DNA from: Oscillospiraceae bacterium
GTDB lineage: Bacteria; Bacillota; Clostridia; Oscillospirales; Oscillospiraceae
DNA: 64,000 nt
Direction of reading: 5' to 3'
NCBI GenBank assembly: GCA_017395085.1
Contig: JAFPWF010000006.1
Coordinates: forward strand, 1-64,000
Below, in pieces: positions 49,434 to 59,521 of this stretch (positions within the stretch are counted from its first letter, which is position 1; every line of letters starts with the position of its first letter). The position numbers were made by a program, and so were the translations under genes. The notes beneath the pieces are model-generated. The model did not search any database. It had not been told where the DNA came from and saw nothing but the letters and a program-made list of their open reading frames with translations.

Positions 49434-50735
49434 TCAGGACACAGAATACAGGCCGATGCGCTCGGGATCGTCATCGTCATACCGGACCGTGATGTCCGCG
49501 CCCAGAGCGTTCAGCTTTTCCACAAAGCGCTCATAACCGCGTTCGATGTAATGCACGTCGTCAATCACCGTCGTTCCGTCGGCAATCATGCCGGCAATGA
49601 CCATTGCCGCACCTGCACGCAGATCGCAGGCGTGCACCGGTGCGCCGCTCAGCCTGCGTCCGCCATCGATCACACAGACCCTTCCGTCCACCTGAATCTC
49701 CGCGCCCATCTTGCGGAGTTCATTGACATACTTGAAGCGGTTATCGTAGATCCCTTCAGTGATGACGGAGGTCCCATTCGCCTGGCACAGCAGTACTCCG
49801 AACTGAGGCTGCATGTCGGTCGGGAAGCCGGGATAAGGCATGGTCTTCAGGTTGATGCGGCGCAGCTTCTCCGCCCCCCTGACCAGAATAGCTTCTTCAT
49901 ACTCTTCGATAAAGGTCCCTGTCTCACGCAGCTTTGCGCTGATGCCCTCCAAATGCTTCGGGATGATATTCGTAATCAGAACCTCGCCGCCGGTGGCAGC
50001 CGCAGCGACCATGTAGGTTCCCGCCTCAATCTGATCCGGGATAATGGAATAACTGCCGCCATGGAGCTCATCCACGCCGTTGATCCTGATGCTGTCGGTA
50101 CCTGCCCCGCGGACGTCGGCGCCCATTGAGTTCAAAAAGTTTGCAAGATCGACAATGTGGGGCTCTCGCGCAGCGTTTTCAATCACTGTTCTGCCCTCGG
50201 CAAGCACGGCTGCAATCATGATATTCATCGTGGCGCCGACAGAAACCTTGTCCAGGTAGATGCGGGAACCGTGCAGCCTGCCGTCAAGCGCATCGGCATA
50301 TACAAAACCGCCCTCGACATTGACATCGGCACCTAGGGCACGCATGCCCTTGATGTGCTGGTCGATGGGGCGAACGCCGAAATTGCAGCCGCCGGGCATT
50401 GTTGTCTTGGCGCTGCCGAAGCGGCCCAGCATGGAACCGATCAGGTAATAGGAAGCACGGATTTTGCGCATCAGCTCAAAGGGAGCATCCTGGCAGCGCG
50501 CATTCGAACAGTCGATTTCGATGGTATTTTTATTGATATAACTGACTCTGGCGCCCAGTTCGACCAGGATGGTCAACAGGGTGTCGGTATCGCTGATCTG
50601 AGGAATATTTTCAATGCGGCAGACGCCTTTTACCAAGAGCGCTGCGGGAATGATGGCAACCGCAGCGTTTTTGGCGCCGCTGATTTCCACCTCACCACGC
50701 AGAGTCGTACCGCCGTGTATGATATACTGATCCAT
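49434..50735 (-). CDS. murA: UDP-GlcNAc enolpyruvyl transferase MurA
   Basis: This 433-residue enzyme performs the first committed step of peptidoglycan synthesis. It begins IIHGGTTLRGEVEISGAKNA. The catalytic loop is TMPGGCNFGVRPIDQH, so the active-site cysteine targeted by fosfomycin is present. It ends in a complete second domain. ATG 50735 follows GGAAGGTGTTCC. Confidence 0.95.
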   Translation of the reverse strand: MDQYIIHGGTTLRGEVEISGAKNAAVAIIPAALLVKGVCRIENIPQISDTDTLLTILVELGARVSYINKNTIEIDCSNARCQDAPFELMRKIRASYYLIGSMLGRFGSAKTTMPGGCNFGVRPIDQHIKGMRALGADVNVEGGFVYADALDGRLHGSRIYLDKVSVGATMNIMIAAVLAEGRTVIENAAREPHIVDLANFLNSMGADVRGAGTDSIRINGVDELHGGSYSIIPDQIEAGTYMVAAAATGGEVLITNIIPKHLEGISAKLRETGTFIEEYEEAILVRGAEKLRRINLKTMPYPGFPTDMQPQFGVLLCQANGTSVITEGIYDNRFKYVNELRKMGAEIQVDGRVCVIDGGRRLSGAPVHACDLRAGAAMVIAGMIADGTTVIDDVHYIERGYERFVEKLNALGADITVRYDDDDPERIGLYSVS

Positions 50736-51081
50736 GGAACACCTTCCCATACTCGCTTGTGCAACACAGCACTAAATGGAAATATTACCATATAAGTGAG
50801 TTCTTGGCAAGCTATTTCCGCTTTCCGCCCATTTGCAGTTCAGTTTTCTCCCCGCTTTAGGCTAAACAAAGCGTATAAAGATACTTATATAGTATATCAT
50901 ATTCCTTTGTATATTTCCACAAAAAACTTCATGCAAGCGCACGGGATTCTGCTTTTATTCTTGGAAATGCCGCATTTTTCATGCAAAAAAGTTGTGAAGC
51001 ACTATCATTTGTTGACATTTCAGCTTCAGATCTGCCCTCCTGCGGAACAATCCTGCAAGACATTTCCTTTCTGCTGTTGTG
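50736..51081. other. Divergent intergenic region, AT-rich
   Basis: No supportable gene lies here. A very AT-rich tract (about 50870-50925) contains minus-strand TATACT and TATAAG boxes, which probably include the murA promoter, but I cannot pair them with a good -35 box. The rightmost part leads into the promoter of the ABC importer operon. Confidence 0.5.
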
Positions 51082-51110
51082 TTGACAGTGTGGTGCAAAT
51101 GGAGTATACT
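51082..51110 (+). promoter_or_regulatory. Sigma-A promoter of the ABC importer operon
   Basis: TTGACA (51082-51087), 17 bases, TATACT (51105-51110): nearly consensus and thus strong. The start codon is 85 bases downstream. Confidence 0.82.
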
Positions 51111-51194
51111 TCAAATGTTAAAAGATTGTTACAGGATTCTCCGGTTTCGGGTGTTACCGGGCCGCTGAAATAATAGAAAGATGGAGGAAATATC

Positions 51195-52466
51195 ATGAAA
51201 AAGTATCTTGCATTGCTTCTGGCTCTCTGCATGATTGTTGCCCTGGCTGCCTGCGGCCAGTCCGCAGCGCCTGCTCAGGTCGAAGCCGCACCTGCGGAAG
51301 CCGATGCAGAACCCACGGAAGAAGAAGTGGATTACTCCGGGTATACCATCCGGATTTATTCCAACTCAAATTCCACCGAGCGCACCACCTGGCTTATCCA
51401 GGAAGCCAAGGAAGCCGGCTTTACCATCAGCATTGACGACAACAGCGTCATCTCCGGTGATACTGCCGCCGTTCAGGCCGCCAATGAGAACAAAGACGGT
51501 GACCTGATCTTCGGTCTGAATGAGACCCGCTGGGGCCAGCTTATCAACGGTGAATATGAAAATCTGCGCATTATCGACTGGACTCCTTCCTGGGCCGGTG
51601 ACGTCGGCGAGTTTGTCTATACCGGCAAGGCCTACGGCATTGTCATTCAGAACGTCCTGATGCTCTACCGTAACGATGAGTTTGGCACTAACGGTGAAGA
51701 ACTGCACTTTGACCATTGGGCCGATGTCATCAACAGCGGTTATACCTGGTACCGTCAGAACAAAATCGGCGGCACCACCAACGCCAACATCAACTCTGCT
51801 ATGCTGTATGCCTTTACTGATCCGACCTCTCCTGCCGGCGGCATTTCCATCGATGGCTGGAAGGCCCTTTGGAAATTCTGCGCAGACGGCAAGTCCGGCG
51901 GCGATGACTACAAGTACGGCTTTGACCCGCTGAACAAGGGTGATGTCGCTGTCTCCGAATTCTATTCCTCTGCCCTCTACGGCAAGATTGACGCTGCAGC
52001 TGACGGATCCGAGCATCCTCTGGTTGGTGCTCTTGAGCCGGAGAACTGGGCTCTGGTTGACATTGCCGACGGTACCTACTACATTGCCGAGTACATTGGC
52101 ATCCTTGACAAAGCCGGCCGCACCGAGGAAGAGACTGCTGCTGTCAAGGCCTTTGCTGACTGGTTCGGTTCTGCCGAGGTACAGGCTGACTGGGCAGAAG
52201 AGTTCGACAGCTTCCCCTGCAACACCGAAGCTGCTGCTCTGGTTTACGGCAATGACATCCCCTCGATCTACCAGATCCCGAACTTCGCGCTGAACACCGT
52301 GGAAGGCACTGACATGACCTATGCCGCTTATGTCGCCGCCCACAGTGCCGAATGGACCAACATCATGACCAACCTGGGCTTCTACTGGGCTGATGCCTCC
52401 GACGCAAAGCCCGAGCCTGATTGGGACAGTCTCGACTGGGCGACTCTGACCCAGAAAGCCGAGTAA
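51195..52466 (+). CDS. ABC importer substrate-binding lipoprotein
   Basis: This 423-residue extracellular lipoprotein has signal MKKYLALLLALCMIVALAAC with lipobox LAAC. The mature part has the two-lobe pattern of iron(III)/spermidine/putrescine-type binding proteins (YTIRIYSNSNSTERTTWLI, GDLIFGLNETRWGQL, LNKGDVAVSEFYSS). The ligand cannot be read from sequence. It is the first gene of an operon with its ATPase and permease, behind a GGAGG site. A stable stem-loop after the stop probably boosts its level. Confidence 0.9.
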   Translation: MKKYLALLLALCMIVALAACGQSAAPAQVEAAPAEADAEPTEEEVDYSGYTIRIYSNSNSTERTTWLIQEAKEAGFTISIDDNSVISGDTAAVQAANENKDGDLIFGLNETRWGQLINGEYENLRIIDWTPSWAGDVGEFVYTGKAYGIVIQNVLMLYRNDEFGTNGEELHFDHWADVINSGYTWYRQNKIGGTTNANINSAMLYAFTDPTSPAGGISIDGWKALWKFCADGKSGGDDYKYGFDPLNKGDVAVSEFYSSALYGKIDAAADGSEHPLVGALEPENWALVDIADGTYYIAEYIGILDKAGRTEEETAAVKAFADWFGSAEVQADWAEEFDSFPCNTEAAALVYGNDIPSIYQIPNFALNTVEGTDMTYAAYVAAHSAEWTNIMTNLGFYWADASDAKPEPDWDSLDWATLTQKAE

Positions 52467-52485
52467 ACAAGTGTTAATTCTCATC

Positions 52486-52516
52486 AATGGCGAGTTGGAA
52501 CCTCCAACTCGCCATT
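52486..52516 (+). repeat. Intercistronic 14-bp stem-loop
   Basis: AATGGCGAGTTGGA and TCCAACTCGCCATT pair perfectly around three bases. No T-run follows. Such loops after binding-protein genes usually protect the upstream mRNA and let only part of transcription continue. Confidence 0.75.
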
Positions 52517-52585
52517 GTGCATCCGCTCTGCAGCGGCGTATGATTTAATACGTAACCCCACTGAAAAGTCACAAGGAGTTCCGCC

Positions 52586-53623
52586 ATGATTCAGCTTAAT
52601 GACATCGTCGTCAAATTCGGCGATTTTACTGCCCTTCACAACATCAACGTGCATGTGAAAGAGGGAGAGTTTTTCACCTTCCTCGGCCCATCCGGCTGCG
52701 GTAAAACCACCACGCTGCGTACCGTCACCGGCTTTATTGAACCGGTTTCCGGCTCCGTCGTCGTTAAGGGCAGGGACATCACCCATGTTCCCATTGAGGA
52801 CCGCAATATTGGCATTGTCTTCCAGAGCTATGCGCTTTTCCCCACTATGACCGTATATGACAACATTGCCTTCGGTCTGAAGATCAAGAAGTTCAAGAAG
52901 AATGAGATTGACAGAAAAGTCCGCGAGATTGCAAGAAAGGTGGATCTTTCGGATGAGCAATTGATGAAAGCAGTATCTCAGCTTTCTGGCGGCCAGCAGC
53001 AGCGTGTGGCCATCGCCCGTGCCCTGGTTACCGGGCCCGCCATCATCTGCATGGATGAACCTCTTTCCAACCTCGACGCCAAGCTCCGCGTCCAGCTTCG
53101 CAACGAACTGAAGCAGATGCAGAAGGACTTCGGCATCACCACCATCTACGTCACGCACGACCAGGAAGAAGCCCTGACGCTTTCCGACCGGATTGCGGTC
53201 TTCAACAAGGGCTACATTGAACAGATCGGTACGCCGAACGAGGTCTACAACTTCTCTAAGACTGAGTTCGTGTGCAACTTCATCGGCGATATCAACCGTC
53301 TTTCGGACGAGGTGGTGCAGAAAGCAGCTGATGTCGGCGCCACTCTGAAGGTCAGCGACCACAACTACATCCGACTGGAGCGCCTGCACGTCAACACGGA
53401 TGCATCGGAAGGCCAGGTCTCGCTGCCGGGCATTGTCACCAGCCGCGAATACTACGGACTGTACATCAAGTACTACATCGACCTGGGTTATCAGACTGTC
53501 AAGGTCATTGAGAAGAACGACGGCGTTCGAATCTATGAAGAAGGCCAGGAGGTCAACGTAGTTTTCGACCCGCGCGACGTAATGGCATATCCCCCTGAGG
53601 ATGAAACCGAGGTGGCCAAATGA
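52586..53623 (+). CDS. ABC importer ATPase (PotA/FbpC-like)
   Basis: This 345-residue ATPase has Walker [17 protein letters not shown] (about 36-43), signature [15 protein letters not shown], Walker [13 protein letters not shown] and a switch histidine in [11 protein letters not shown]-terminal TOBE-like domain (about 240-345) follows. It energises uptake together with the binding protein and the fused permease. The start follows AAGGAG. The stop overlaps the next start as ATGA. Confidence 0.95.
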   Translation: MIQLNDIVVKFGDFTALHNINVHVKEGEFFTFLGPSGCGKTTTLRTVTGFIEPVSGSVVVKGRDITHVPIEDRNIGIVFQSYALFPTMTVYDNIAFGLKIKKFKKNEIDRKVREIARKVDLSDEQLMKAVSQLSGGQQQRVAIARALVTGPAIICMDEPLSNLDAKLRVQLRNELKQMQKDFGITTIYVTHDQEEALTLSDRIAVFNKGYIEQIGTPNEVYNFSKTEFVCNFIGDINRLSDEVVQKAADVGATLKVSDHNYIRLERLHVNTDASEGQVSLPGIVTSREYYGLYIKYYIDLGYQTVKVIEKNDGVRIYEEGQEVNVVFDPRDVMAYPPEDETEVAK

Positions 53624-55530
53624 GTCTCAACCAGGAACGGAAGCTCCAGCCCGAGCTGATTCTGAGGATTTTCGGGGTTGCCTTCTTTGCCTACCTTTTC
53701 TTCGGCTTCATGCTTCTCCCCTGTCTGAACACCTTAACCAGCATCTTCAACACCAAGAACGCCGCAGGAGAACGTGATGCTTTCGCGGTCATCCGCTTCT
53801 TCCTGGCGGGCAGCATGGGCAAATACGTCTGGAACTCTCTGAAGCTGGCAGTCCTGCTTGTGATCACGGTCAACGTGGTCGGCATCTCAATTGTCCTGCT
53901 GACCGAGTATTTTGACATCAAGGGTGCAAAGATTCTCCGAATGGGCTATATGACCACCATGATTTATAGCGGTGTCGCGCTTGTCACAGGTTATATGTTT
54001 CTCTACGCCAGCGACGGCATCCTGACCACCGCACTGAAGAACTCCTTCCCGAATGTAAACCCGACGTGGTTCTCCGGTTTCAACGCGGTACTGTTCACCA
54101 TGACCTTTGCCTGCACTTCAAACCACATGCTGTTTCTGCGCAACGCCATCCGCGGCCTTGATTACAACACAGTGGAAGCTGCCCGCAACATGGGTGCCAA
54201 GCCATTCAAGGTGCTGTGGAAGGTGGTTTTCCCCACGCTGATCCCGACGATGTTCTCTCTCACCGTTATGACCTTTATTACCGGTCTTTGTGCCATGTCG
54301 GCCCCGACCCTGCTGGGCTACGACTCCATCAACCCCGAGATCGTCCGTCTGGCCGGTTCTTCGTCTGCTGACGAAGCCTTCCCGCAGGCGCGTGCTGCTC
54401 TTCTCAGCATTATTCTGGCGATGTTCACCATCGTCCTGCTGACGGTGCTGTCTGCCTACGAGCGCAAGGGTCACTATCTGTCGGTTTCCAAAACGAAGGC
54501 TAAGCTGCAAAAGCAGAAAATCACAAATCCGGTCTGGAACGTGCTGGCGCACATCTACGCCTATGTTCTGTTTATCATCTACATGACACCGGTGGTCATG
54601 ATCATCATCTTCTCCTTCCAGACTTACAGCGCCATCCGCCTGAAAAAACTGGATCTGTCGCATTGGACTCTCGTCAACTACTTCGGTCAGGAGGATTACC
54701 AGTACCTGACCAGCCGCGGCAAATACAAAACCCGTGTGGGATCGATATCGGGCGTATTTGCAAACGAGGCCACCTTGGGCGGCATCAAGCTCAGCTTCAT
54801 CCTTTCCGCACTTGCTGCTGCGCTGGCCTGTGTTGTGGTGGTGGTAGCCTGCAACTACATTTTCAAGAAGCGCAACAAAAAGACCGGCATTGTCCTGGAA
54901 TATGCGCTGTTGTTTCCCTGGCTGCTGCCCACCATCCTGATCTGCTACTCCTATCGGACCTACTTCAACAGCAATGATGTTTGGTATGTCGGGAACCAGA
55001 ATCTCTACTACGCGCAAAATGTCCGATTCCTGATTGTAATGGCATATATGGTGACAAAGCTTCCCTTCTCGCTGCGTATGATCAAAGCATCGTTCTATTC
55101 GATTGACGAGGAACTGGAGGACGCTGCGCGGAATCTCGGCGCCGGAGGGCTGAGGACTTTCCTGAAGGTAAAACTCCCTATCATCCTCCCGAGCGTTCTG
55201 GCCGTCTTCGCGTTGAACTTCAATGCTCTCTTCACCGAGTACGATATGTCCGCTACGTTTGCCAGCACCTACGGCACCAGCTATGCCATGGTTATTCAGG
55301 CCATGTGCGCCGATGAGGGTCTGTACGGCTACAATGTGAATGCTTCGGGCCGCCGCTGTGCCTCGACTGTATTCATCATGATTGTTTCGGGTATCATCCT
55401 GTACCTGGTATACGGTGTCGGCGCACGCGATCTGGGCGAGCGTCTCGAGGCACGCGACCGCCGCCGCAAACGGCGTGAGAAGATCGCATCGGTCTTTGGC
55501 GGCAAAAAGAACGCCGTAAAATCCGCATGA
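53620..55530 (+). CDS. Fused ABC importer permease (two permease halves)
   Basis: This 636-residue protein contains two membrane permease units in one chain, each with about six helices and an EAA-type coupling loop (VEAARNMGAKPFKVLWKVVF and LEDAARNLGAGGLRTFLKVK). Fusion of both halves is typical of FbpB/ThiP-type iron and thiamine importers, while the PotB/PotC type keeps them apart. The C-terminus is Arg/Lys-rich. ATGA overlaps join it to genes on both sides. Confidence 0.92.
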   Translation: MSLNQERKLQPELILRIFGVAFFAYLFFGFMLLPCLNTLTSIFNTKNAAGERDAFAVIRFFLAGSMGKYVWNSLKLAVLLVITVNVVGISIVLLTEYFDIKGAKILRMGYMTTMIYSGVALVTGYMFLYASDGILTTALKNSFPNVNPTWFSGFNAVLFTMTFACTSNHMLFLRNAIRGLDYNTVEAARNMGAKPFKVLWKVVFPTLIPTMFSLTVMTFITGLCAMSAPTLLGYDSINPEIVRLAGSSSADEAFPQARAALLSIILAMFTIVLLTVLSAYERKGHYLSVSKTKAKLQKQKITNPVWNVLAHIYAYVLFIIYMTPVVMIIIFSFQTYSAIRLKKLDLSHWTLVNYFGQEDYQYLTSRGKYKTRVGSISGVFANEATLGGIKLSFILSALAAALACVVVVVACNYIFKKRNKKTGIVLEYALLFPWLLPTILICYSYRTYFNSNDVWYVGNQNLYYAQNVRFLIVMAYMVTKLPFSLRMIKASFYSIDEELEDAARNLGAGGLRTFLKVKLPIILPSVLAVFALNFNALFTEYDMSATFASTYGTSYAMVIQAMCADEGLYGYNVNASGRRCASTVFIMIVSGIILYLVYGVGARDLGERLEARDRRRKRREKIASVFGGKKNAVKSA

Positions 55531-56150
55531 CAAAAAACATCATTTTCGATATGGGCGGCGTCCTGATCTACTGGGACCCCAAAAAGATTGTCGCCTCATG
55601 CGGGCTGGACAAGGCAGACAGTGCCATGCTGCTGCGTGAAGTTTTCTACGGCTTCGAATGGGCAGCCATGGACCACGGCCTGATGACCCAGCCGGAAGGC
55701 TACGCGCGCATCTGCCGCCGTCTGCCCGAGCGTCTGCATACAGCCGCTTCTTTCTGTGTGTTCGACTGGTGGAAGCCGCCGCTGGACCCGGTAAACGGGA
55801 TGGCAGACCTTGTGCGGGAACTCAAGGCCTTGGAATACGGTATTTACCTGCTTTCCAACGCCACTTCTCCGCTGCATGAGTACTTTCACCGCATCCCGGG
55901 GTCCGAGTGCTTTGACGGGAAACTCGTCTCTGCCGATGTGAAGTTGCTGAAACCGCAGCATGAGATTTACGAAGCGTTGTTTGATACCTTCTCTCTGCGG
56001 CCGGAAGAAAGCTTTTTCATTGACGACAGCCCGCTGAACCTTGACGGGGCTTATGCGGTGGGGCTGCCCGGCACAGTCTTTTTCAATAATATGTCACGTC
56101 TGCGTGCCGAACTGCGCGAAGCCGGTATTCCGGTGAAGTCACGATCCTGA
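55527..56150 (+). CDS. HAD-family phosphatase
   Basis: This 207-residue haloacid dehalogenase-like protein has motif I FDMGGVLIYWDP, motif II LLSNAT, the motif III lysine in LLKPQHEIYEAL and motif IV FIDDSPLNLDGA. It resembles YihX-type sugar-phosphate phosphatases. The second residue of the usual DxD is replaced by glycine, as is common in this subgroup. The ATG overlaps the permease stop (ATGA), so it is probably tied to the imported substrate. Confidence 0.88.
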   Translation: MTKNIIFDMGGVLIYWDPKKIVASCGLDKADSAMLLREVFYGFEWAAMDHGLMTQPEGYARICRRLPERLHTAASFCVFDWWKPPLDPVNGMADLVRELKALEYGIYLLSNATSPLHEYFHRIPGSECFDGKLVSADVKLLKPQHEIYEALFDTFSLRPEESFFIDDSPLNLDGAYAVGLPGTVFFNNMSRLRAELREAGIPVKSRS

Positions 56151-56154
56151 TCCC

Positions 56155-56688
56155 ATGATAACTTCTCTTTCCAACAAAACACCGTCGGATGGTTTCTCCT
56201 CCGACGGTTACATTACCGACCAGGACTGCTTTTCCACCGTCCGGTACCGCACCATGTCTGCCAGCAACAACGGCTGCGGGTTTATTGCGGCCTACAATGT
56301 CCGTCATGCTCTCGGTCATACAGTAAACTGGGACGAGGTCCGTGCGGAACTGGACACAATGCATACGCTGCGGATCCCGGGGCCGACTCTGATGCGCGTG
56401 ATGCGGGATTATCTGAACAAGTATGTTCCCGGTTGGATCGAAACAGTCGGGCGGGAAGGGGCAATTGCCGCCGCCGCAAAAAGCCGGGCCGGCATGTTCC
56501 GCTACCAAGAAGGGTATACTCCCCATTTTGTCAGCTTTGTGAGGCAGGGTGACGGCAGATTTCGCTTTTTTAATGTGGACGACGGTCTGGAAGACTTCAC
56601 CGCGACCATGGAACAGTTTGGCCGGGGGCACTTACTCCGCGGCACGGTGATTGCAATGACTGTTCCGTACACATCTGCCGAACCGTAG
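56155..56688 (+). CDS. Cysteine-peptidase-like protein (C39-like)
   Basis: This 177-residue protein has a papain-like catalytic pattern: NNGCGFIAAYNVRHALGH with the candidate nucleophilic cysteine, a histidine in YTPHFVSFVR and an aspartate in FFNVDDGLEDF. This resembles C39-like peptidases and transglutaminase-like hydrolases without a signal peptide. It starts five bases after the HAD stop and is the last gene of the importer operon. Its substrate is unknown and the enzymatic role is inferred from spacing of three residues only. Confidence 0.65.
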   Translation: MITSLSNKTPSDGFSSDGYITDQDCFSTVRYRTMSASNNGCGFIAAYNVRHALGHTVNWDEVRAELDTMHTLRIPGPTLMRVMRDYLNKYVPGWIETVGREGAIAAAAKSRAGMFRYQEGYTPHFVSFVRQGDGRFRFFNVDDGLEDFTATMEQFGRGHLLRGTVIAMTVPYTSAEP

Positions 56689-56757
56689 AAAAATGATTCA
56701 GCTGAGGGCGCGGAGCCAAGCGACCACATTCCCGTTTAATTACGCATTTTATGCAGA

Positions 56758-56802
56758 AACACAGAGGCAAAGCGGATAACCGCTCTGCCTCTGTGTTCTT
56801 TT
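56758..56802. terminator. Terminator of the importer operon
   Basis: AACACAGAGGCA (56758-56769) pairs with TGCCTCTGTGTT (56786-56797), with an inner AGCGG/CCGCT stem and then CTTTT. It stands between convergent genes and may serve both. Confidence 0.88.
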
Positions 56803-56822
56803 ACAGTTTTATTGAACTGGTT

Positions 56823-59456
56823 TTATTTTTTGCGTTTTTTGAGCAGGTAATATGCGATGCCTGCCACGCCGACTGCCGAGATGACGCCAACAGTTACCCA
56901 CAGGGCAACATTGCTGTCATCACCTGTTTTGGGACTGGAACTAACCCAGAAGAACCCTCTCGCAGTCCCAAGATCTGTTTTTATTGATATTGCGTATTTC
57001 CCTACCGGCAACTGGCGGATATATGCGCGGTCCAGTTCGACAACCGTGCTTGTTCCGTTTTTCGGTGAAAAGACCTTATACTGCTCTGAGTTTAGTGTTT
57101 TTCCGTCAACCTTTACTCCCACTGAGCCTTTTACATAGCGGTAATAAGTGTTAACCGTCATAGGGAAATAGCTGCCGTAATGAGCTGTTTTTCCATTCCC
57201 TCTCACAATCTCCGCAGTGAAATCCAGATCTATCACGTCCACGGTAAAACTGTGATCTGCTTCCCAGCAATACGGGCATATTCCCTTTCCTTCAAGAGCA
57301 TCCTTTTTGTCATGAGGATAATCATGTGTCCATTTGGCATATAGCGTGGTATCAGCAGTGATAGCATCTGTGCCTGCTTTGAACGGCGTTTTGTAATCCT
57401 TATCTTTATACCAACCTTTGAACACATGATGCTTTGCAGAGTCCTCCGGCTCCGGCATGTCGCTTGCAGCAATTGTGTCGCCATCCTGAGCCTTTTTATC
57501 TGCCGGTTTTGTAACAGTGGAAATCGGAAGGACTGTGTCAAAGCTTACCTTGAATTCTTTTACAAATTCGGCTGTCACTGTCACATCGGCGGCTGGCATC
57601 GTAAACTGGTTATTTGTTACAGTAATGCTGGTACCACCACTGTCTTTAACTGTGAGGGAGGCATTCTTCAGAACATATCCATCGGAAGGTTTAATCGTTA
57701 GTCTAACAGTTTCTCCGGCGACGGGTGTGCTCTTGTCTACTGTAATCGTTCCATTCGAGATACTGCCAATTTTTACGTTATAAGTTGTTGGCTCCTCTTC
57801 AACAACGAGTTCGGCTTCTACAGTCTCATCGCCAATCTTGATTGTGACCTTATATTTTCCCGGATCTAGCTTCTTTAATGCATCACCATTAATGGTAAAC
57901 ACCGTGCTACCTCGGGAAACATCGATGTATTCTTTGGATATCGTTTCTCCGCCGATGGTAATACTCCAATTCCGGGCCATAGTTGTGTCAAAATCCGCAT
58001 CAACCCGAATCACCAGTTCTTCCCCCGAAGTGATATTCAGATCCGAATCCTTAAGCGTCGGGCCTTTATAATCAGGATCTTCCGCTCTGCAAACCTGGCA
58101 GACACCCCCGTCGAATTTGTGCTCGGTTTTATTAATAACCGTATCTGCCAGTTGAATCTCTTTTGTGCCTTCTGCATCAGAGAACAGCTTCCCACAATTC
58201 TCGCGCTTACAGCCCCAGTATTGAATATTCCCCTCTTCCGAACAGGTCGCTGCTTTTGCTTCCGTTTTCTCTAGCTGATGGCCGTGTGGAATAACCGTAT
58301 CTGCCTGCTGTATTGCGGTGGTTGCCGCAGCATCTGAGAAAACTTTTTTGCATTCGCTACAGGTCCAGAATTGAATGTTCCCGTCTTCTGTACAGGTTGC
58401 TGCTTTTGCTTCCGTTTCTTCCATCTGATGGGACAAAGCGGGAATCGTAATTGCTACTGCGTTCGTTTCAGCCTGTCCGTCCGCATCGGAGAAGAGTCTG
58501 CTACAGACGTCGCATTTCCAGTATTCTGTATTGCCAGCTTCCTCACAGGATGCCTCTTTTGCATTGACCTTAGTTAGCGGATGGGAAACAGTCGTATTAT
58601 AAACAACAACTTCAGCGGGATCAATCGGAATGCTGCCATCCTCATCTTCAAAAAATGCGCCGCATCCATCACGCAAACACACCCAGTACTCAGCATTTCC
58701 ATTCTCAGCACAGGTCGGTTCCTTTGCATCAACTTTAACCAGACTATGACCGAGTGCCTGAAGCACAGTACTTCCAGTAATCTCCTCTGTAGCGGTTTCA
58801 TCTGCAAAAAGCTTCCCGCACACGCTGCAGCTGTAATACTCAATATTGCCCTCTGCCGTGCATGTGGGAGCAACAGCTTCAACATGCGTCAAACTATGGC
58901 CTTTGGGGATTACAATGTTGGATAGATTAACAGAGTATTCCGCCTGCTCATTCCAGTAAAGATTCCCGCATCGGTCACAGCTGTAATACGTATAGTTGCC
59001 ATCTGTCGTGCATGTCTGTTCAACATATGGATGTATCGTAAGCTGGTGTCCGAGCTTCTTTTGATACTCCGTTACATCATCGCCGCAGATTGCACACTTA
59101 AACTTGACCTGTCCTTTTTCTGTACATGTTGCAGGGATTATCTTGATCAGCTTTCCATCCGCCGGCTTTATATGTTTCGGTAAAAGCTGAGTACTCTCAG
59201 CAGAGATTTCTTCATCGCCATATGCGTCAGAAAACAGCTTTCCGCAATCGCTGCATTTGTAATAATCAGTATGACCACCTTTACAGTCCGGTTCTACTTT
59301 TGAAACATACATTATGTTTTCGTGAATACACTGCTGTTCGCCTTCGTCTCCTTCATCGTTTTCGATGACGATGTCAGCATCCTCTGCGAAGGCAGCAATC
59401 GGCAGCATGGACACACACATCAACAGGCACAGCAGGACTGCAAAAAATCGTTTCAT
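56823..59456 (-). CDS. Wall-anchored protein with eight Cys-rich repeats (SPKTG)
   Basis: This 877-residue protein starts at ATG 59456 with signal MKRFFAVLLCLLMCVSMLPI. From about 36 to 450 it has eight related units of 40-60 residues with the pattern 'A..PTC...GN..Y..C..CGKLF.D'. Each unit carries three cysteines, two as C-x2-C or C-x4-C. Next come an immunoglobulin-like segment, an InlB-type beta-grasp repeat (VFKGWYKDKDYKTPF) and a second Ig-like segment. It ends SSPKTGDDS, one hydrophobic helix and KKRKK. SPKTG is the sorting motif recognised by class B-type sortases in Clostridioides. No sortase is in the window. Base composition is more AT-rich than its neighbours. Confidence 0.88.
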   Translation of the reverse strand: MKRFFAVLLCLLMCVSMLPIAAFAEDADIVIENDEGDEGEQQCIHENIMYVSKVEPDCKGGHTDYYKCSDCGKLFSDAYGDEEISAESTQLLPKHIKPADGKLIKIIPATCTEKGQVKFKCAICGDDVTEYQKKLGHQLTIHPYVEQTCTTDGNYTYYSCDRCGNLYWNEQAEYSVNLSNIVIPKGHSLTHVEAVAPTCTAEGNIEYYSCSVCGKLFADETATEEITGSTVLQALGHSLVKVDAKEPTCAENGNAEYWVCLRDGCGAFFEDEDGSIPIDPAEVVVYNTTVSHPLTKVNAKEASCEEAGNTEYWKCDVCSRLFSDADGQAETNAVAITIPALSHQMEETEAKAATCTEDGNIQFWTCSECKKVFSDAAATTAIQQADTVIPHGHQLEKTEAKAATCSEEGNIQYWGCKRENCGKLFSDAEGTKEIQLADTVINKTEHKFDGGVCQVCRAEDPDYKGPTLKDSDLNITSGEELVIRVDADFDTTMARNWSITIGGETISKEYIDVSRGSTVFTINGDALKKLDPGKYKVTIKIGDETVEAELVVEEEPTTYNVKIGSISNGTITVDKSTPVAGETVRLTIKPSDGYVLKNASLTVKDSGGTSITVTNNQFTMPAADVTVTAEFVKEFKVSFDTVLPISTVTKPADKKAQDGDTIAASDMPEPEDSAKHHVFKGWYKDKDYKTPFKAGTDAITADTTLYAKWTHDYPHDKKDALEGKGICPYCWEADHSFTVDVIDLDFTAEIVRGNGKTAHYGSYFPMTVNTYYRYVKGSVGVKVDGKTLNSEQYKVFSPKNGTSTVVELDRAYIRQLPVGKYAISIKTDLGTARGFFWVSSSPKTGDDSNVALWVTVGVISAVGVAGIAYYLLKKRKK

Positions 59457-59512
59457 TATTCTATCAGCCTTCCTTTCGTACGGCATGTTATTCAACAGCT
59501 TTATTTGATTGT

Positions 59513-59521
59513 ACTATAGCA
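59513..59521 (-). promoter_or_regulatory. Extended -10 promoter of the SPKTG protein
   Basis: TGCTATAGT on the minus strand, with a weak TGGTTT 17 bases upstream. Confidence 0.5.
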
